A DNA stretch of 64,000 nt from CAYQQQ01 sp964420125 (lineage in GTDB: Bacteria > Actinomycetota > Acidimicrobiia > Acidimicrobiales > Microtrichaceae): positions 62,001-126,000 of the forward strand of contig CAYQQQ010000006.1 of assembly GCA_964420125.1 (NCBI GenBank), read 5' to 3'. The notes beneath the pieces are model-generated. The model saw only the letters and a list, made by a program, of their open reading frames with translations, searched no databases and had not been told where the DNA came from. The first letter of the stretch is position 1. Every line of letters starts with the position of its first letter. Shown piece after piece: positions 15,870 through 23,885 of this stretch. The translations under genes were made by a program, and so were the position numbers.

Positions 15870-16670
15870 TCAGCCCAGCGCAGCAACGAAGCTCGACCTC
15901 GCGGATGCCCACCAACGTCGGCGACGATCGAAGCGCTCCATCCCACCGATCTCGGCCCACATCTGCACGAACCCCGGCTCTCCAGCCTCAGCGCGACGGC
16001 GGACGAACTCACCGCCGCGAGCGATCGAGTGGTCGAGGATGTCCACCACCTCTGCGCGTCCGGCCTGGTCCAGCCCGTAGGCATCGCAGACCACCCTCAG
16101 CCGGTGCGGGCGATCCGATTCGCGCCACCCGAGGTTCGCGGCGCTCAGGTCGTCATCTACCGGCACGCACATGCGGGCGAAGGCAGCCACGTCCCAACTG
16201 CGCCGGCCCGGCGCAGCGAAGTCGAAGTCCAACAGCGCCACCGCCACCCCGTCACGGAACACGACGTTCTCCAAGCACACGTCGTTGTGGCAGATCACCG
16301 GACCGCCCGCCGGGTCGGCCATCTCGTCGCTCCACGAACTGGCGGCGACAGGGTGCTCGGCGGTTGCGTCGTGGAACCGGCGCAACAGCTGTGCGACCGA
16401 TGCCAGCGCGTCGTCGTGCTGGGCCCAGTCCGGGAACGGCGGGATCGCCACGTCACCCGGGATGAACCGCAGCCGCTCACGACCGTCCGGATCCACGCCG
16501 ACCGGCTCCGGAGCCCCGTCGAACCCGCCTGCGCACAGCTCGGCGAGGAACGACAGGATCGTGTCGGAGTGCGGGTTCGACGGACGCAACACCACCGAGC
16601 CCACCCGCACGACCGCGCCGGCGTTTGCCACACCCCCGGCGAGAACCTCGACGTCATCCCCCACAGCCAC
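15870..16670 (-). CDS. APH-family kinase 2
   Basis: Kinase of 266 aa with ICHNDVCLENVV (catalytic Asp and Asn) and LLDFDFAAPG (DFD metal motif). The N-lobe is short: strands DVEVLAGGVAN and AVVRVGSVVLRP supply the ATP pocket. The start is a GTG at 16670 (a second GTG lies two codons later). The frame stays open upstream over the previous gene but is not plausible there. It is flanked by another APH gene 16 bases upstream and a methyltransferase 6 bases downstream, forming a three-gene minus-strand unit in the island. Confidence 0.85.
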   Translation of the reverse strand: MAVGDDVEVLAGGVANAGAVVRVGSVVLRPSNPHSDTILSFLAELCAGGFDGAPEPVGVDPDGRERLRFIPGDVAIPPFPDWAQHDDALASVAQLLRRFHDATAEHPVAASSWSDEMADPAGGPVICHNDVCLENVVFRDGVAVALLDFDFAAPGRRSWDVAAFARMCVPVDDDLSAANLGWRESDRPHRLRVVCDAYGLDQAGRAEVVDILDHSIARGGEFVRRRAEAGEPGFVQMWAEIGGMERFDRRRRWWASARSSFVAALG

Positions 16671-16686
16671 ACCCTGCCACGGCCAC

Positions 16687-17688
16687 TCAGGCGCCGCCGC
16701 CCACAAGCGACCAGAGATCGCCTGCGGCCAGCCGTCCCGATGCACGCCCCGTCCTTGTGCCCGGCTCCAGCGCGTGCTCGCAGCGCGCGGTGTGGGCAAG
16801 AGCGAACACAGCAGCCGCCCAAGCACCCCGACGCTGCGACAGCTCGAACCGGCCACCCTGATGCGACTCGTAGGCATCGACATACGCTCGGATCTCTGAC
16901 GCGCTCGGCGCCAACGGCTCGGAGGGGCCGCCGAGCGAACACCAGGTGGCCGCCGCGATACCCACCGCAGCGGCCTCCGCCACGAGCTGCAGGCTCTCCC
17001 AGTCGTACACCCCACACAGGCCGCGTCGGTCGAGGCGCACATTGCGCGCCGACCAGTCCCCATGCGCGATCACCGACGAGTCGCTCACCATCTCCGCACG
17101 AGCCGCTCGCGCAACGGCGTCGATCCACTCCGCACCTGCTGACGTCGCTGCGAAGTCGAACACCGCCGAGTGCGGCTCCGGGTACAGCTCGCTGTCCGGC
17201 AGCGACATCGGATGCGTGTCCAGCCCCGCCGGGTCGACCGCCGCAGCCAATGCGACCAGACGAGCGAGGCCCTGCGCCGAGGCCGACATATCTTGCGCCT
17301 CGAACCGTCGCTGACCGGGATCCGGACGCAACGACTCGACCCGACCCAGCACCCCGCCAGCCGACACCGGACCGCTCAGCGGGCGCGCGCTCGGGAAGCG
17401 TACGTCGACCAAGTGGCGCTGCACCCGGACGACCCCCTCGACGAACTCCGCGGAGGTGCCGGGCTTGTACGCATGCACCACCACAGACCGACCATCGACC
17501 AGTCGAACACCAGCGACCGCCGCAGCCGACGACTGGTACCACAACCCGTCACCCACACCGGCACCGACCGCCAATTCGACCAGCCACGACAACACGCCCG
17601 CGATGCCGGCGGGGTCCGTCGTGTCGCAGATGTCCAGCTCCACGACCCCCGGCGTCGAACTGGCCACGACCTGCTCCAGCGAACCCAC
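16687..17688 (-). CDS. APH-family kinase 3
   Basis: Kinase-like protein of 333 aa with VIAHGDWSARNVRLD (HGDxxxxN) and the metal motif VYDWESL (DWES). The N-lobe strand AGVRLVDGRSVVVHAYKPG carries a lysine suitable for ATP binding. The start is the GTG at 17688. It is the first gene of the minus-strand APH-APH-methyltransferase unit. Sequence divergence between the three kinases suggests separate acquisition rather than recent duplication. Confidence 0.82.
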   Translation of the reverse strand: MGSLEQVVASSTPGVVELDICDTTDPAGIAGVLSWLVELAVGAGVGDGLWYQSSAAAVAGVRLVDGRSVVVHAYKPGTSAEFVEGVVRVQRHLVDVRFPSARPLSGPVSAGGVLGRVESLRPDPGQRRFEAQDMSASAQGLARLVALAAAVDPAGLDTHPMSLPDSELYPEPHSAVFDFAATSAGAEWIDAVARAARAEMVSDSSVIAHGDWSARNVRLDRRGLCGVYDWESLQLVAEAAAVGIAAATWCSLGGPSEPLAPSASEIRAYVDAYESHQGGRFELSQRRGAWAAAVFALAHTARCEHALEPGTRTGRASGRLAAGDLWSLVGGGA

Positions 17689-17786
17689 CGGTTGATCCTG
17701 CCAGCACCGAGCTGGGTCACGTCACTCCCGTTGTGTGTTCGGCCGGGGGCCCCACCCAGAAGGGTGCCGCCGATGACGACGAGAAC

Positions 17787-17807
17787 CGCGACTACCAGCG
17801 CGACTAC
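17787..17807 (+). repeat. Paired CGCGACTAC boxes, right end of island
   Basis: CGCGACTAC occurs at 17787-17795 and 17799-17807 with a three-base gap, the same 12-base period as the left pair. It lies in the 296-bp stretch between the third APH gene and the tRNA, which holds no convincing gene. Confidence 0.6.
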
Positions 17808-17884
17808 CCGCCGAGACCAGGCCACTCACGGTGACTCGCCTCGCAGTCCTGGCGAACGGGACGAGAAGTCGGCAGATGGGTTTA

Positions 17885-17893
17885 CGCGACTAC
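17885..17893 (+). repeat. Single CGCGACTAC box near the tRNA
   Basis: A sixth copy of the 9-mer, 79 bases from the right 57-bp repeat, inside the island. Confidence 0.55.
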
Positions 17894-17971
17894 CTGGACT
17901 CGACAGCACCAGACGGACAAGGCGACCACGATCCGTGAAAAGCCCCCTGCGCGTCGTGTCGTCCAGTTCGG

Positions 17972-18028
17972 TCTGGTGTCGTCGTGCCCGGGGAGAGATT
18001 CGAACTCTCACGGAGCGTGAGCTCCCAA
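17972..18028. repeat. Right 57-bp direct repeat (attachment-site-like), within tRNA-Leu
   Basis: Identical to 12963-13019. It includes 13 bases beyond the tRNA 3' end and the 3' half of the tRNA gene. In this copy the tRNA is complete, as expected where an inserted element restores the target tRNA. Confidence 0.9.
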
Positions 18029-18070
18029 GGGGTTTAAGCCCTCTGCGTCTGCCTGTTTCGCCACCCGGGC
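17985..18070 (-). tRNA. tRNA-Leu, anticodon UAA
   Basis: An 86-nt class II tRNA: acceptor arms GCCCGGG/CCCGGGC with discriminator A, anticodon stem GAGGG/CCCTT with loop CTTAAAC (anticodon TAA in DNA), a long variable arm (GGGAGCTCACGCTCC) and T arm GAGAG-TTCGAAT-CTCTC. CCA is not encoded. Its 3' half is the right-hand 57-bp repeat of the island. Confidence 0.96.
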
Positions 18071-18101
18071 TACGACGACAGATGCTCGCACACCGGGCAT
18101 C

Positions 18102-19181
18102 TCACAGGTACTGGCCGGGGGCGAAGGCCTCCGGGGAAGGTTCCATCTCCTCGCCGGCGCGGATGCGGAACAGCTCGGCCAACGAGAAGGAGCTCCCCGG
18201 CGGCGGCTCGGCATCAAGCCACGCGGCGGCTTCCCGGCGATCCAACCGATCGAATCGGAGCTGGACGAGGCAGCGCCCGGGGCGGGCCACCGCCGGGTGG
18301 ATCCGCGGGAGCTCCTCGTTGGTGCTCACCAGCAGCATCACGCGAAGACCTTGGCCGATGAACCCGTCGGTGAGGTTCAACAGGCGCGCCATCGCCTGGC
18401 CGCCCTGGGTCGAGGCGTCCTTGCGCAGCAGCTCGTCGGCGTCCTCGATGATCAGCAGGCGCCACGGCTCGGGCTCCTCCGCGTCGTGGTCGCCGGGATC
18501 GCCTTCCCAGGTCAGGACCTCCATCAGGTAGCCGGACTCGCCGAAGAGACGTTCGGGGTCGGTGATCAGCACCGGCTGGCACCAGGGCGCCCACTGGCGC
18601 AGCAACGCGCGGGTGGCGGTGGTCTTGCCGGTGCCCGGCGGGCCGAACCACAACAGGAGCCGGCCGTCCTCCTCGGTCGCCCGGTGGGTCATCAGGCGAT
18701 CGAGGGTCTCGCGGACGCGGTGGGCGTAGTTGGATCGGATGTCCTTCCACGCCGGCGCCTCGACCCGACGATCCCGGTAGGTCGGGCGGCCGGCCATGAA
18801 CCAGAGCTGCATCCGCAGCAGGTGCTCGGCCTCGGCGGGCTGCGGGGCGGCAGCCCGCACGGCCGCCTCGACCTTGTCCATCCGCTCCTCGTCGGTGGCG
18901 GTGATGACCACGTTGGTGTGGCCGCTGCCGAAGCGTCGCAGCGTGACCCGCCAACCTTCTCCCTGGGCGAGCACGGCCTGCAGGGCGGGCCCGGCGAAGC
19001 GGTGGGTGACCGAGCCCATCGGCACCAGCGAATCGAGCTGGTCCACCTCGGACAGCACGAGCTCTCGTGCCACCGGTTCCGAGCCGTCGGCGAAGCGCGC
19101 AAGGCCCAACCGCGAGATGACGTCATCCGGGTCGAAGACGGCGCCCATCGGGGCGCGGGGAGCTGTGGTGGTCGTGGCCAT
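18102..19181 (-). CDS. AAA-family ATPase with DUF5925 N-terminal domain
   Basis: Protein of 359 aa. An N-terminal domain (about residues 1-135, DUF5925 type) precedes an AAA+ module with Walker A GPPGTGKTT, Walker B LLIIEDAD, a sensor-1 Asn in VSTNEEL and a conserved PGR (ARPGRC) at the sensor-2/arginine region. Such actinobacterial ATPases resemble the membrane-bound-AAA (BCS1-like) group, and the substrate is unknown. It is the last gene before the tRNA in a minus-strand run. Confidence 0.85.
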   Translation of the reverse strand: MATTTTAPRAPMGAVFDPDDVISRLGLARFADGSEPVARELVLSEVDQLDSLVPMGSVTHRFAGPALQAVLAQGEGWRVTLRRFGSGHTNVVITATDEERMDKVEAAVRAAAPQPAEAEHLLRMQLWFMAGRPTYRDRRVEAPAWKDIRSNYAHRVRETLDRLMTHRATEEDGRLLLWFGPPGTGKTTATRALLRQWAPWCQPVLITDPERLFGESGYLMEVLTWEGDPGDHDAEEPEPWRLLIIEDADELLRKDASTQGGQAMARLLNLTDGFIGQGLRVMLLVSTNEELPRIHPAVARPGRCLVQLRFDRLDRREAAAWLDAEPPPGSSFSLAELFRIRAGEEMEPSPEAFAPGQYL

Positions 19182-19251
19182 GGGGTCGTCGATGGTGACC
19201 CAGGAACGACGGGTTGTCGACCGGCTTTCGCGCCCGGTCGGGCGGCGACGC

Positions 19252-21261
19252 TCAGCTGCCCGGGGGGATCTCGAAGATCCACAGGGTGCCCCGATGGTCG
19301 AGCACCGCGAAGCCCGCCTCGCGCAGCTCCGCGGAGGTGATGTCGGGTTCGAAGTCGAGGTAGGTGTCGTCGTTCACCATCACGTAGCGGGCATCGAAGC
19401 GACGCAGGAGCTCCTGCTCCCTCGTGTCGTGTCGGACATCGGCGAGGTGCTCCACCACGTAGCGACGGTCGGCGTGGTCGGGGGCCGTCTCGTAGCCCCG
19501 GAGGCCGGAGAACGCGGGCAGCCCGGCGATGGCGTACATCCACGTCGTGCCGTCGTGTCGCTGGTTGAGCACTGTCGGCCCGGTGCTGAGCGGGGTCACC
19601 GCGGCGTCGCCGGCGTTGGCTGCGGTGGGGGTTCCCAGGCCGACCTCTGCGTCCATCCGTCGCGCGAAGTCCTCGATCAGCGCGACCTCCGCAGGGCCGA
19701 GCAGCGTCTCGGTGTCGAAGGCGAAGCGCAACGTCCGGTGCGCGGCGGGGACGGTGAGGACCAGCGCCACGACGGCGACCGCTGCGGTGGCCGCCGCAGG
19801 CGGGAGCGACAGGCGGTCGCGCAGCGCCCGGCGAGACCACTCCAGCGCGACGGCGGCGAAGACCGGGGCGAAGACGGCGACGTTGTACATGACCCGCCAG
19901 GCGCTCCGATACCAGGGGAAGGTGGCCAGTCGCAGCTGGTCCCACGGCGCGCCCGGAACCAGGCTGGCCACGAACAGCACCGCCAGCACGGCGATCGCGG
20001 CCACGAGGGGTCGCGCCCCGGCCAGGGACGGCCGGCGCAGCACGATCACCGCACCGATCACCAGCAGCGCACCCATCACCGGTTGAGCGACGCCGTTGCC
20101 GAGATCGAGGGTCACGAGGTCAGCCATCGCGTCCAGCAGCGGACGGTGGTCGTTGCTCAACTGGTCGGCTCGCTCTGCGGTCCCGGTCGCCACCGCCACC
20201 GCCCACGGGGCCAACAGGGCCGCGGTCGCGCCACCGAGGAGCAGCCACCGCCCGAGTCGAGCGGTCCACTCACCCCGTCGCCGGGCGGCGACCAGGTCGG
20301 GGACGAAGAACGCGGCCAGCACCAGGGCGATGAGGACGAGCTGCGAGGTGTGGGCCAGGGTCACCCCGGCTACCGCAAGGGCCGCCACCGCAATCTCGGC
20401 GACGGCCCGGCCCTCGGTGTCCACCGCATCCAGGCACAGGGTCAGCACACCGGGGACCATGGACAACCCCATGACCAGCGCGAGGCCGCCCCACACCATC
20501 GGCTGGTAGGGGAACACGGCGACGGTGGCGCCGACGAGCGCTGCCAGGCCGGCGACGACCGGCTCGTCGGGCACGAGCCGTCGCACCAGCACGAAGAGCC
20601 CGCAGGGCAGGCACAGCACGGCGGTCAGGGCGGTCCAGGCGGTGAGCAGGTCGGCGATCGGCGCGTCGGTGAGGCGGTGGGCTTCCGCAACCGTGACGTG
20701 GATGGCCAGCGGGTAGAACCGCGCCATCGATGTGGGGTTCACGGGGCTCTCGGTGAGCACGACCGCCGGGTCGATGGTGTTGTGCTGCACGATCTGTGCC
20801 ACGAAGTAGCCGTGGTTCTGGCTGTCGGCGTTCGGCGGTGTGGACGGGCGGATCCCCCCGATCCACAGCGCACCGCCGACCGCGATCCCGAGCGCGAGCA
20901 GCCCGTGGGCGATGCGCGGATCGGTTCGCCGGTCAGGGACCTCGCCGTGGGGTTCGGTCGGGGTGGCTGATTCAAGCGTGCCATCGGCGGTCCGCGGACC
21001 GATGCGCAGCGCGCCCCGGGCCGTCACCACCCGGGCGGCGGCGGCCACGACGAGGACGAGGTCGAGGATCGCCATCCCCGGCCACGGTCCGAGACCCGCC
21101 CACCCCAGCACCTCGGCGCCGACGATGGCCGGCACGAAGCCGAGCGCGGGCGCGACCGCCACCAGCAGCACCGGCCGGTGCCGCAGCATCGGTCGGATCA
21201 GCAGCGCGAGTGCCGTGCCGGGCGCCAACACGAACACCGCCCATGCGAGGGAGGCGATCAC
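19252..21261 (-). CDS. Large polytopic membrane protein (DUF6541-like)
   Basis: Protein of 669 aa with 12 or more hydrophobic helices across the first 520 residues, then a roughly 110-residue soluble C-terminal domain ending DHRGTLWIFEIPPG. A loop after the fifth helix (HGYFVAQIVQHNTIDP) and a C-terminal globular domain are typical of actinobacterial DUF6541 proteins and GT-C-type glycosyltransferases. I infer a membrane glycosyltransferase or lipid-linked transport role. The product sits between CcdA and the AAA ATPase with short spacers. Confidence 0.75.
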   Translation of the reverse strand: MIASLAWAVFVLAPGTALALLIRPMLRHRPVLLVAVAPALGFVPAIVGAEVLGWAGLGPWPGMAILDLVLVVAAAARVVTARGALRIGPRTADGTLESATPTEPHGEVPDRRTDPRIAHGLLALGIAVGGALWIGGIRPSTPPNADSQNHGYFVAQIVQHNTIDPAVVLTESPVNPTSMARFYPLAIHVTVAEAHRLTDAPIADLLTAWTALTAVLCLPCGLFVLVRRLVPDEPVVAGLAALVGATVAVFPYQPMVWGGLALVMGLSMVPGVLTLCLDAVDTEGRAVAEIAVAALAVAGVTLAHTSQLVLIALVLAAFFVPDLVAARRRGEWTARLGRWLLLGGATAALLAPWAVAVATGTAERADQLSNDHRPLLDAMADLVTLDLGNGVAQPVMGALLVIGAVIVLRRPSLAGARPLVAAIAVLAVLFVASLVPGAPWDQLRLATFPWYRSAWRVMYNVAVFAPVFAAVALEWSRRALRDRLSLPPAAATAAVAVVALVLTVPAAHRTLRFAFDTETLLGPAEVALIEDFARRMDAEVGLGTPTAANAGDAAVTPLSTGPTVLNQRHDGTTWMYAIAGLPAFSGLRGYETAPDHADRRYVVEHLADVRHDTREQELLRRFDARYVMVNDDTYLDFEPDITSAELREAGFAVLDHRGTLWIFEIPPGS

Positions 21262-21309
21262 CGCCTCCCATCGGCACAGGCGATGACAGAACTGAGCGAC
21301 GCGCCCGGC

Positions 21310-22224
21310 TCACGACTTCGCCGAGGAGACCTTCGACTCGCTGGGCGCCGAGGCGCGGAGGGGTGCCACCGGCAGTCGGCGGCGTCGGACGCGCAGAGCC
21401 CGCAGCGTCCCCGTGACCGCGACGGCGGTCACGAGCACCGCCAGCCACAGCACGGCCGTGCCGGGCGAATCGGGCACGATGTCGTTCTGCAGCCACGTCT
21501 GGACCCGCAGGGCACCCTCCACGATCGGGTCCTGTCCGTCGCCTCCGTTGAGGGTGCGGACCTCGAACCAGCCGTACCACGCCACGTAGGCACCGGCGAC
21601 GAGCAGCAGCACCCCGGAGGCTCGCGACACGTAGGGCATCGCCCGGCGGAGCCGACCGACCAGGCCGACCTTGGCCAAGGCGACCGCCACGGTGAGGGCG
21701 GTGACGACCAGCCCCATGCCCAGCGCGTAGACGACGAACACCGCCACGGCGGACACGAGGCTCTCGCTGCGCAAGGTCGTGGAGGTGATGGCCAGGAACG
21801 GCCCGATCGTGCAGGCGAGCGAGGCGACGGCGTAGGAGACCCCGAAGAGGAGCATGGAGCCCAGGCCGCCGTCGCGTCCGCCCTTGCCGAGCTTCGGCAA
21901 CCGCAGGCTGATCTCCTTGCCGGCCACCAGCACCCCGCCCATCACCACGAGCACGACGCCGATCACGATGGTCGCCCACGGGAGGTAGCGCTCGATGGAG
22001 AGCGCCAGCGGTGAGATGGCCAGACCGAACAGGCCGAACACGGCGACGAACCCTGCGGTGAGGGTGGCGCTCACCGCCAGGGCCCGGCCGACCCCTGCCT
22101 CGCCCCTGCGGTCCTCGTCGCCCACGAAGAGGGCGAGGTACGCCGGAAGGAGCGCGAACCCACAGGGGTTGACCGTCGCCGCCATCCCGGCGGCCAGGGC
22201 CAGGGCGAAGGGACCCGACGGCAC
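21310..22224 (-). CDS. ccdA: Cytochrome c biogenesis / thiol-disulfide transporter CcdA
   Basis: Protein of 304 aa with six to seven membrane helices. The two conserved membrane cysteines are present, C21 in NPCGFALLPAYL and the Cys of SLACTIGPF, which shuttle electrons from cytoplasmic thioredoxin to extracytoplasmic partners. The GTG start at 22224 lies three bases after the stop of the thioredoxin-like lipoprotein gene, its probable partner. An additional C-terminal helix and basic tail extend beyond the minimal CcdA core. Confidence 0.9.
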   Translation of the reverse strand: MPSGPFALALAAGMAATVNPCGFALLPAYLALFVGDEDRRGEAGVGRALAVSATLTAGFVAVFGLFGLAISPLALSIERYLPWATIVIGVVLVVMGGVLVAGKEISLRLPKLGKGGRDGGLGSMLLFGVSYAVASLACTIGPFLAITSTTLRSESLVSAVAVFVVYALGMGLVVTALTVAVALAKVGLVGRLRRAMPYVSRASGVLLLVAGAYVAWYGWFEVRTLNGGDGQDPIVEGALRVQTWLQNDIVPDSPGTAVLWLAVLVTAVAVTGTLRALRVRRRRLPVAPLRASAPSESKVSSAKS

Positions 22225-22227
22225 GGC

Positions 22228-22767
22228 TCAGGCCTCGGCGAGCGCCTGCATGCGTTCGGTCAACCCCGTCTCCCCGAGCGAACCGACGAAGACCTCGACG
22301 GTCCCGTCGTCGTCGACGAAGGCGAAGGCCGGTTGAGCCGAGACCCCGAAGCTGGACCAGATGCTGCCGTCGTGGTCCACCACGTGGTCGAGCCCACCGG
22401 TGCCGGTGTCAGCCACGAAGCCCTGCATCTCCTCCAGCTCACCCCGGCCGGCCACACCGACGACCTGCACCTGGCCGTCGAAGGCCTCGGCCGCAGCCAT
22501 GACGTCGGGGGCCTCGGCCCGGCAGATGGTGCACCAGGGAGCCCAGAACCAGAACACCGTGTCGCTGCCTTCCACGGAGGTGCCGCGGAAGTCGCCACCA
22601 GCGACCAGCTGGGTGTCGAAGGACAGCACGTCCGCAGGTGTCGCGTCGCCCGAGCTCTCGGCCGCACCGGCGTCGTCGGCGGTCGGGTCGGCGGTGCCGC
22701 CGCAGGCGACGGCCACGAGGGCCACCGCGGCGAGCAGGGCGGTCAGGGGCGCGCGTGAGATCTTCAT
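22228..22767 (-). CDS. Thioredoxin-like lipoprotein (TlpA/redoxin family)
   Basis: Protein of 179 aa. The signal peptide ends at VAVAC (C22), a probable lipidation site, followed by an acidic linker. The thioredoxin fold carries the redox motif WCTIC (C79, C82) and a cis-proline region SAQPAFAF. It would work outside the membrane, kept reduced by the adjacent CcdA. Its start overlaps the stop of the upstream acyltransferase (ATGA). Confidence 0.9.
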   Translation of the reverse strand: MKISRAPLTALLAAVALVAVACGGTADPTADDAGAAESSGDATPADVLSFDTQLVAGGDFRGTSVEGSDTVFWFWAPWCTICRAEAPDVMAAAEAFDGQVQVVGVAGRGELEEMQGFVADTGTGGLDHVVDHDGSIWSSFGVSAQPAFAFVDDDGTVEVFVGSLGETGLTERMQALAEA

Positions 22768-23885
22768 GGCGCCCGGAACCCGGCGGGTGTCCTGGTGCAT
22801 TCCCGGCTCGGGACGCGGTCCCCGTCCCGGTGGAGCTCGCCGTCGATCCACTCGTCGAGGCGGAGCCACTCGCGGTCCAGCCACGCCAGCTGGGCCTGGG
22901 GGTCGCCGGGGACCTCCGAGCGCGGCACCCGGCGGACGCGCACCCGGATCCGGTGGTCCACCGGCGCCGATCGGGCGAGGTCGGCCACCGAGGGGATCGA
23001 CTCGAACCCGGTGTGGCCGACCACCACCACGTCTGCGTCGGGTGCGCCGGCCAACATGGCCAGCGTCCCTCCCGGTCGAGGCGGCAGCACGTGGCGTAGC
23101 GCCTGCAGCCGCTCGGCCCGTTCCGGGTCCTTCTCGCGCAGCCGACCCAGCAGGTGATCCCTGAGCTCCGCACGGAACAGCCGCCCCTCCGGGAAGATCA
23201 CACCCACCGAACGGCTGTCCAGGCCCTCGGCGAGCTGCCGGATGGCGGCCTTGGCCTCCTCCCCGCTGTCACGGTCCACGAAGACCGAACCGAGCCGCCC
23301 GTAGAGGAGGTCGAAGCCGGGGTCGGACAGGAGCTCCGCCATGATCACCCCGCGGACGTCGACCGCGAGCGAGCGGTCGTAGAGGAGCCCGGGCAGCGAG
23401 CTGTCCGCCAGGCTGATGTGGCGCACCAGCACGATCGCCGGTGCCGGGAGGAGCGCAGCGGTGCCTTCCACCTCGATGCGCAGACCCAGCAGGTGCTCGG
23501 CTCGCCGGGCCATCACCTCGATCGACCAGCGCTGGAGTCGGGCGTGGCGCCGCTGGGACGCCGGTGAACCGAGGCGGGTGCCGAACCCGGCGACCGCCCA
23601 CAGGACAGGTGCCAGGACGATCTCGACGCTGTCGTTGAGGACGTACTGGAGCGCGACCAGGTACAGCCGTGCCCGGGGGAGCCGCCGCCGGCCTCGCATC
23701 ACGTCGGCCAGCGTCAGCACGGCGAGGGCGAGCGGGGAGGCGACGACCCCCAGCACGGTGGCCCCGAGCATGGCGGGGATCGAGATGGCCCGACGCTTCC
23801 AGCGCACCGCGGCCGGTTCGCCGACCGCGCTCATCGGTCTGATTCGTTCGGTGGGACGGGTGTCGGTACCGGACCGCGTGCTCAT
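22764..23885 (-). CDS. 1-acylglycerol-phosphate-type acyltransferase
   Basis: Protein of 373 aa with an N-terminal membrane segment (ISIPAMLGATVLGVVASPLALAVLTL) and acyltransferase motifs: RHISLADSSLP (HxxxxD) and FPEGRLF. Spacing matches the PlsC superfamily. It overlaps both neighbours by four bases (ATGA at each end), so it is firmly part of the flavin-reductase/acyltransferase/TlpA/CcdA operon. The acceptor is unknown. Confidence 0.85.
   Translation of the reverse strand: MSTRSGTDTRPTERIRPMSAVGEPAAVRWKRRAISIPAMLGATVLGVVASPLALAVLTLADVMRGRRRLPRARLYLVALQYVLNDSVEIVLAPVLWAVAGFGTRLGSPASQRRHARLQRWSIEVMARRAEHLLGLRIEVEGTAALLPAPAIVLVRHISLADSSLPGLLYDRSLAVDVRGVIMAELLSDPGFDLLYGRLGSVFVDRDSGEEAKAAIRQLAEGLDSRSVGVIFPEGRLFRAELRDHLLGRLREKDPERAERLQALRHVLPPRPGGTLAMLAGAPDADVVVVGHTGFESIPSVADLARSAPVDHRIRVRVRRVPRSEVPGDPQAQLAWLDREWLRLDEWIDGELHRDGDRVPSRECTRTPAGFRAP

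Noticed and set aside
17700..17825. Minus-strand frame starting with a signal-peptide-like sequence (GTG at 17825, hydrophobic VVALVVAVLVVIGG)
   Set aside because: After about 45 codons it overlaps the third APH gene in another frame and loses coding character. It may be the stump of a secreted-protein gene, but support is too thin to list it as a gene.
12963..18028. Integron-like cassette array with attC sites
   Set aside because: The single-gene cargo looks cassette-like, but I find no GTTRRRY/RYYYAAC pairs between genes and no IntI. The tRNA-based repeats explain the region better.
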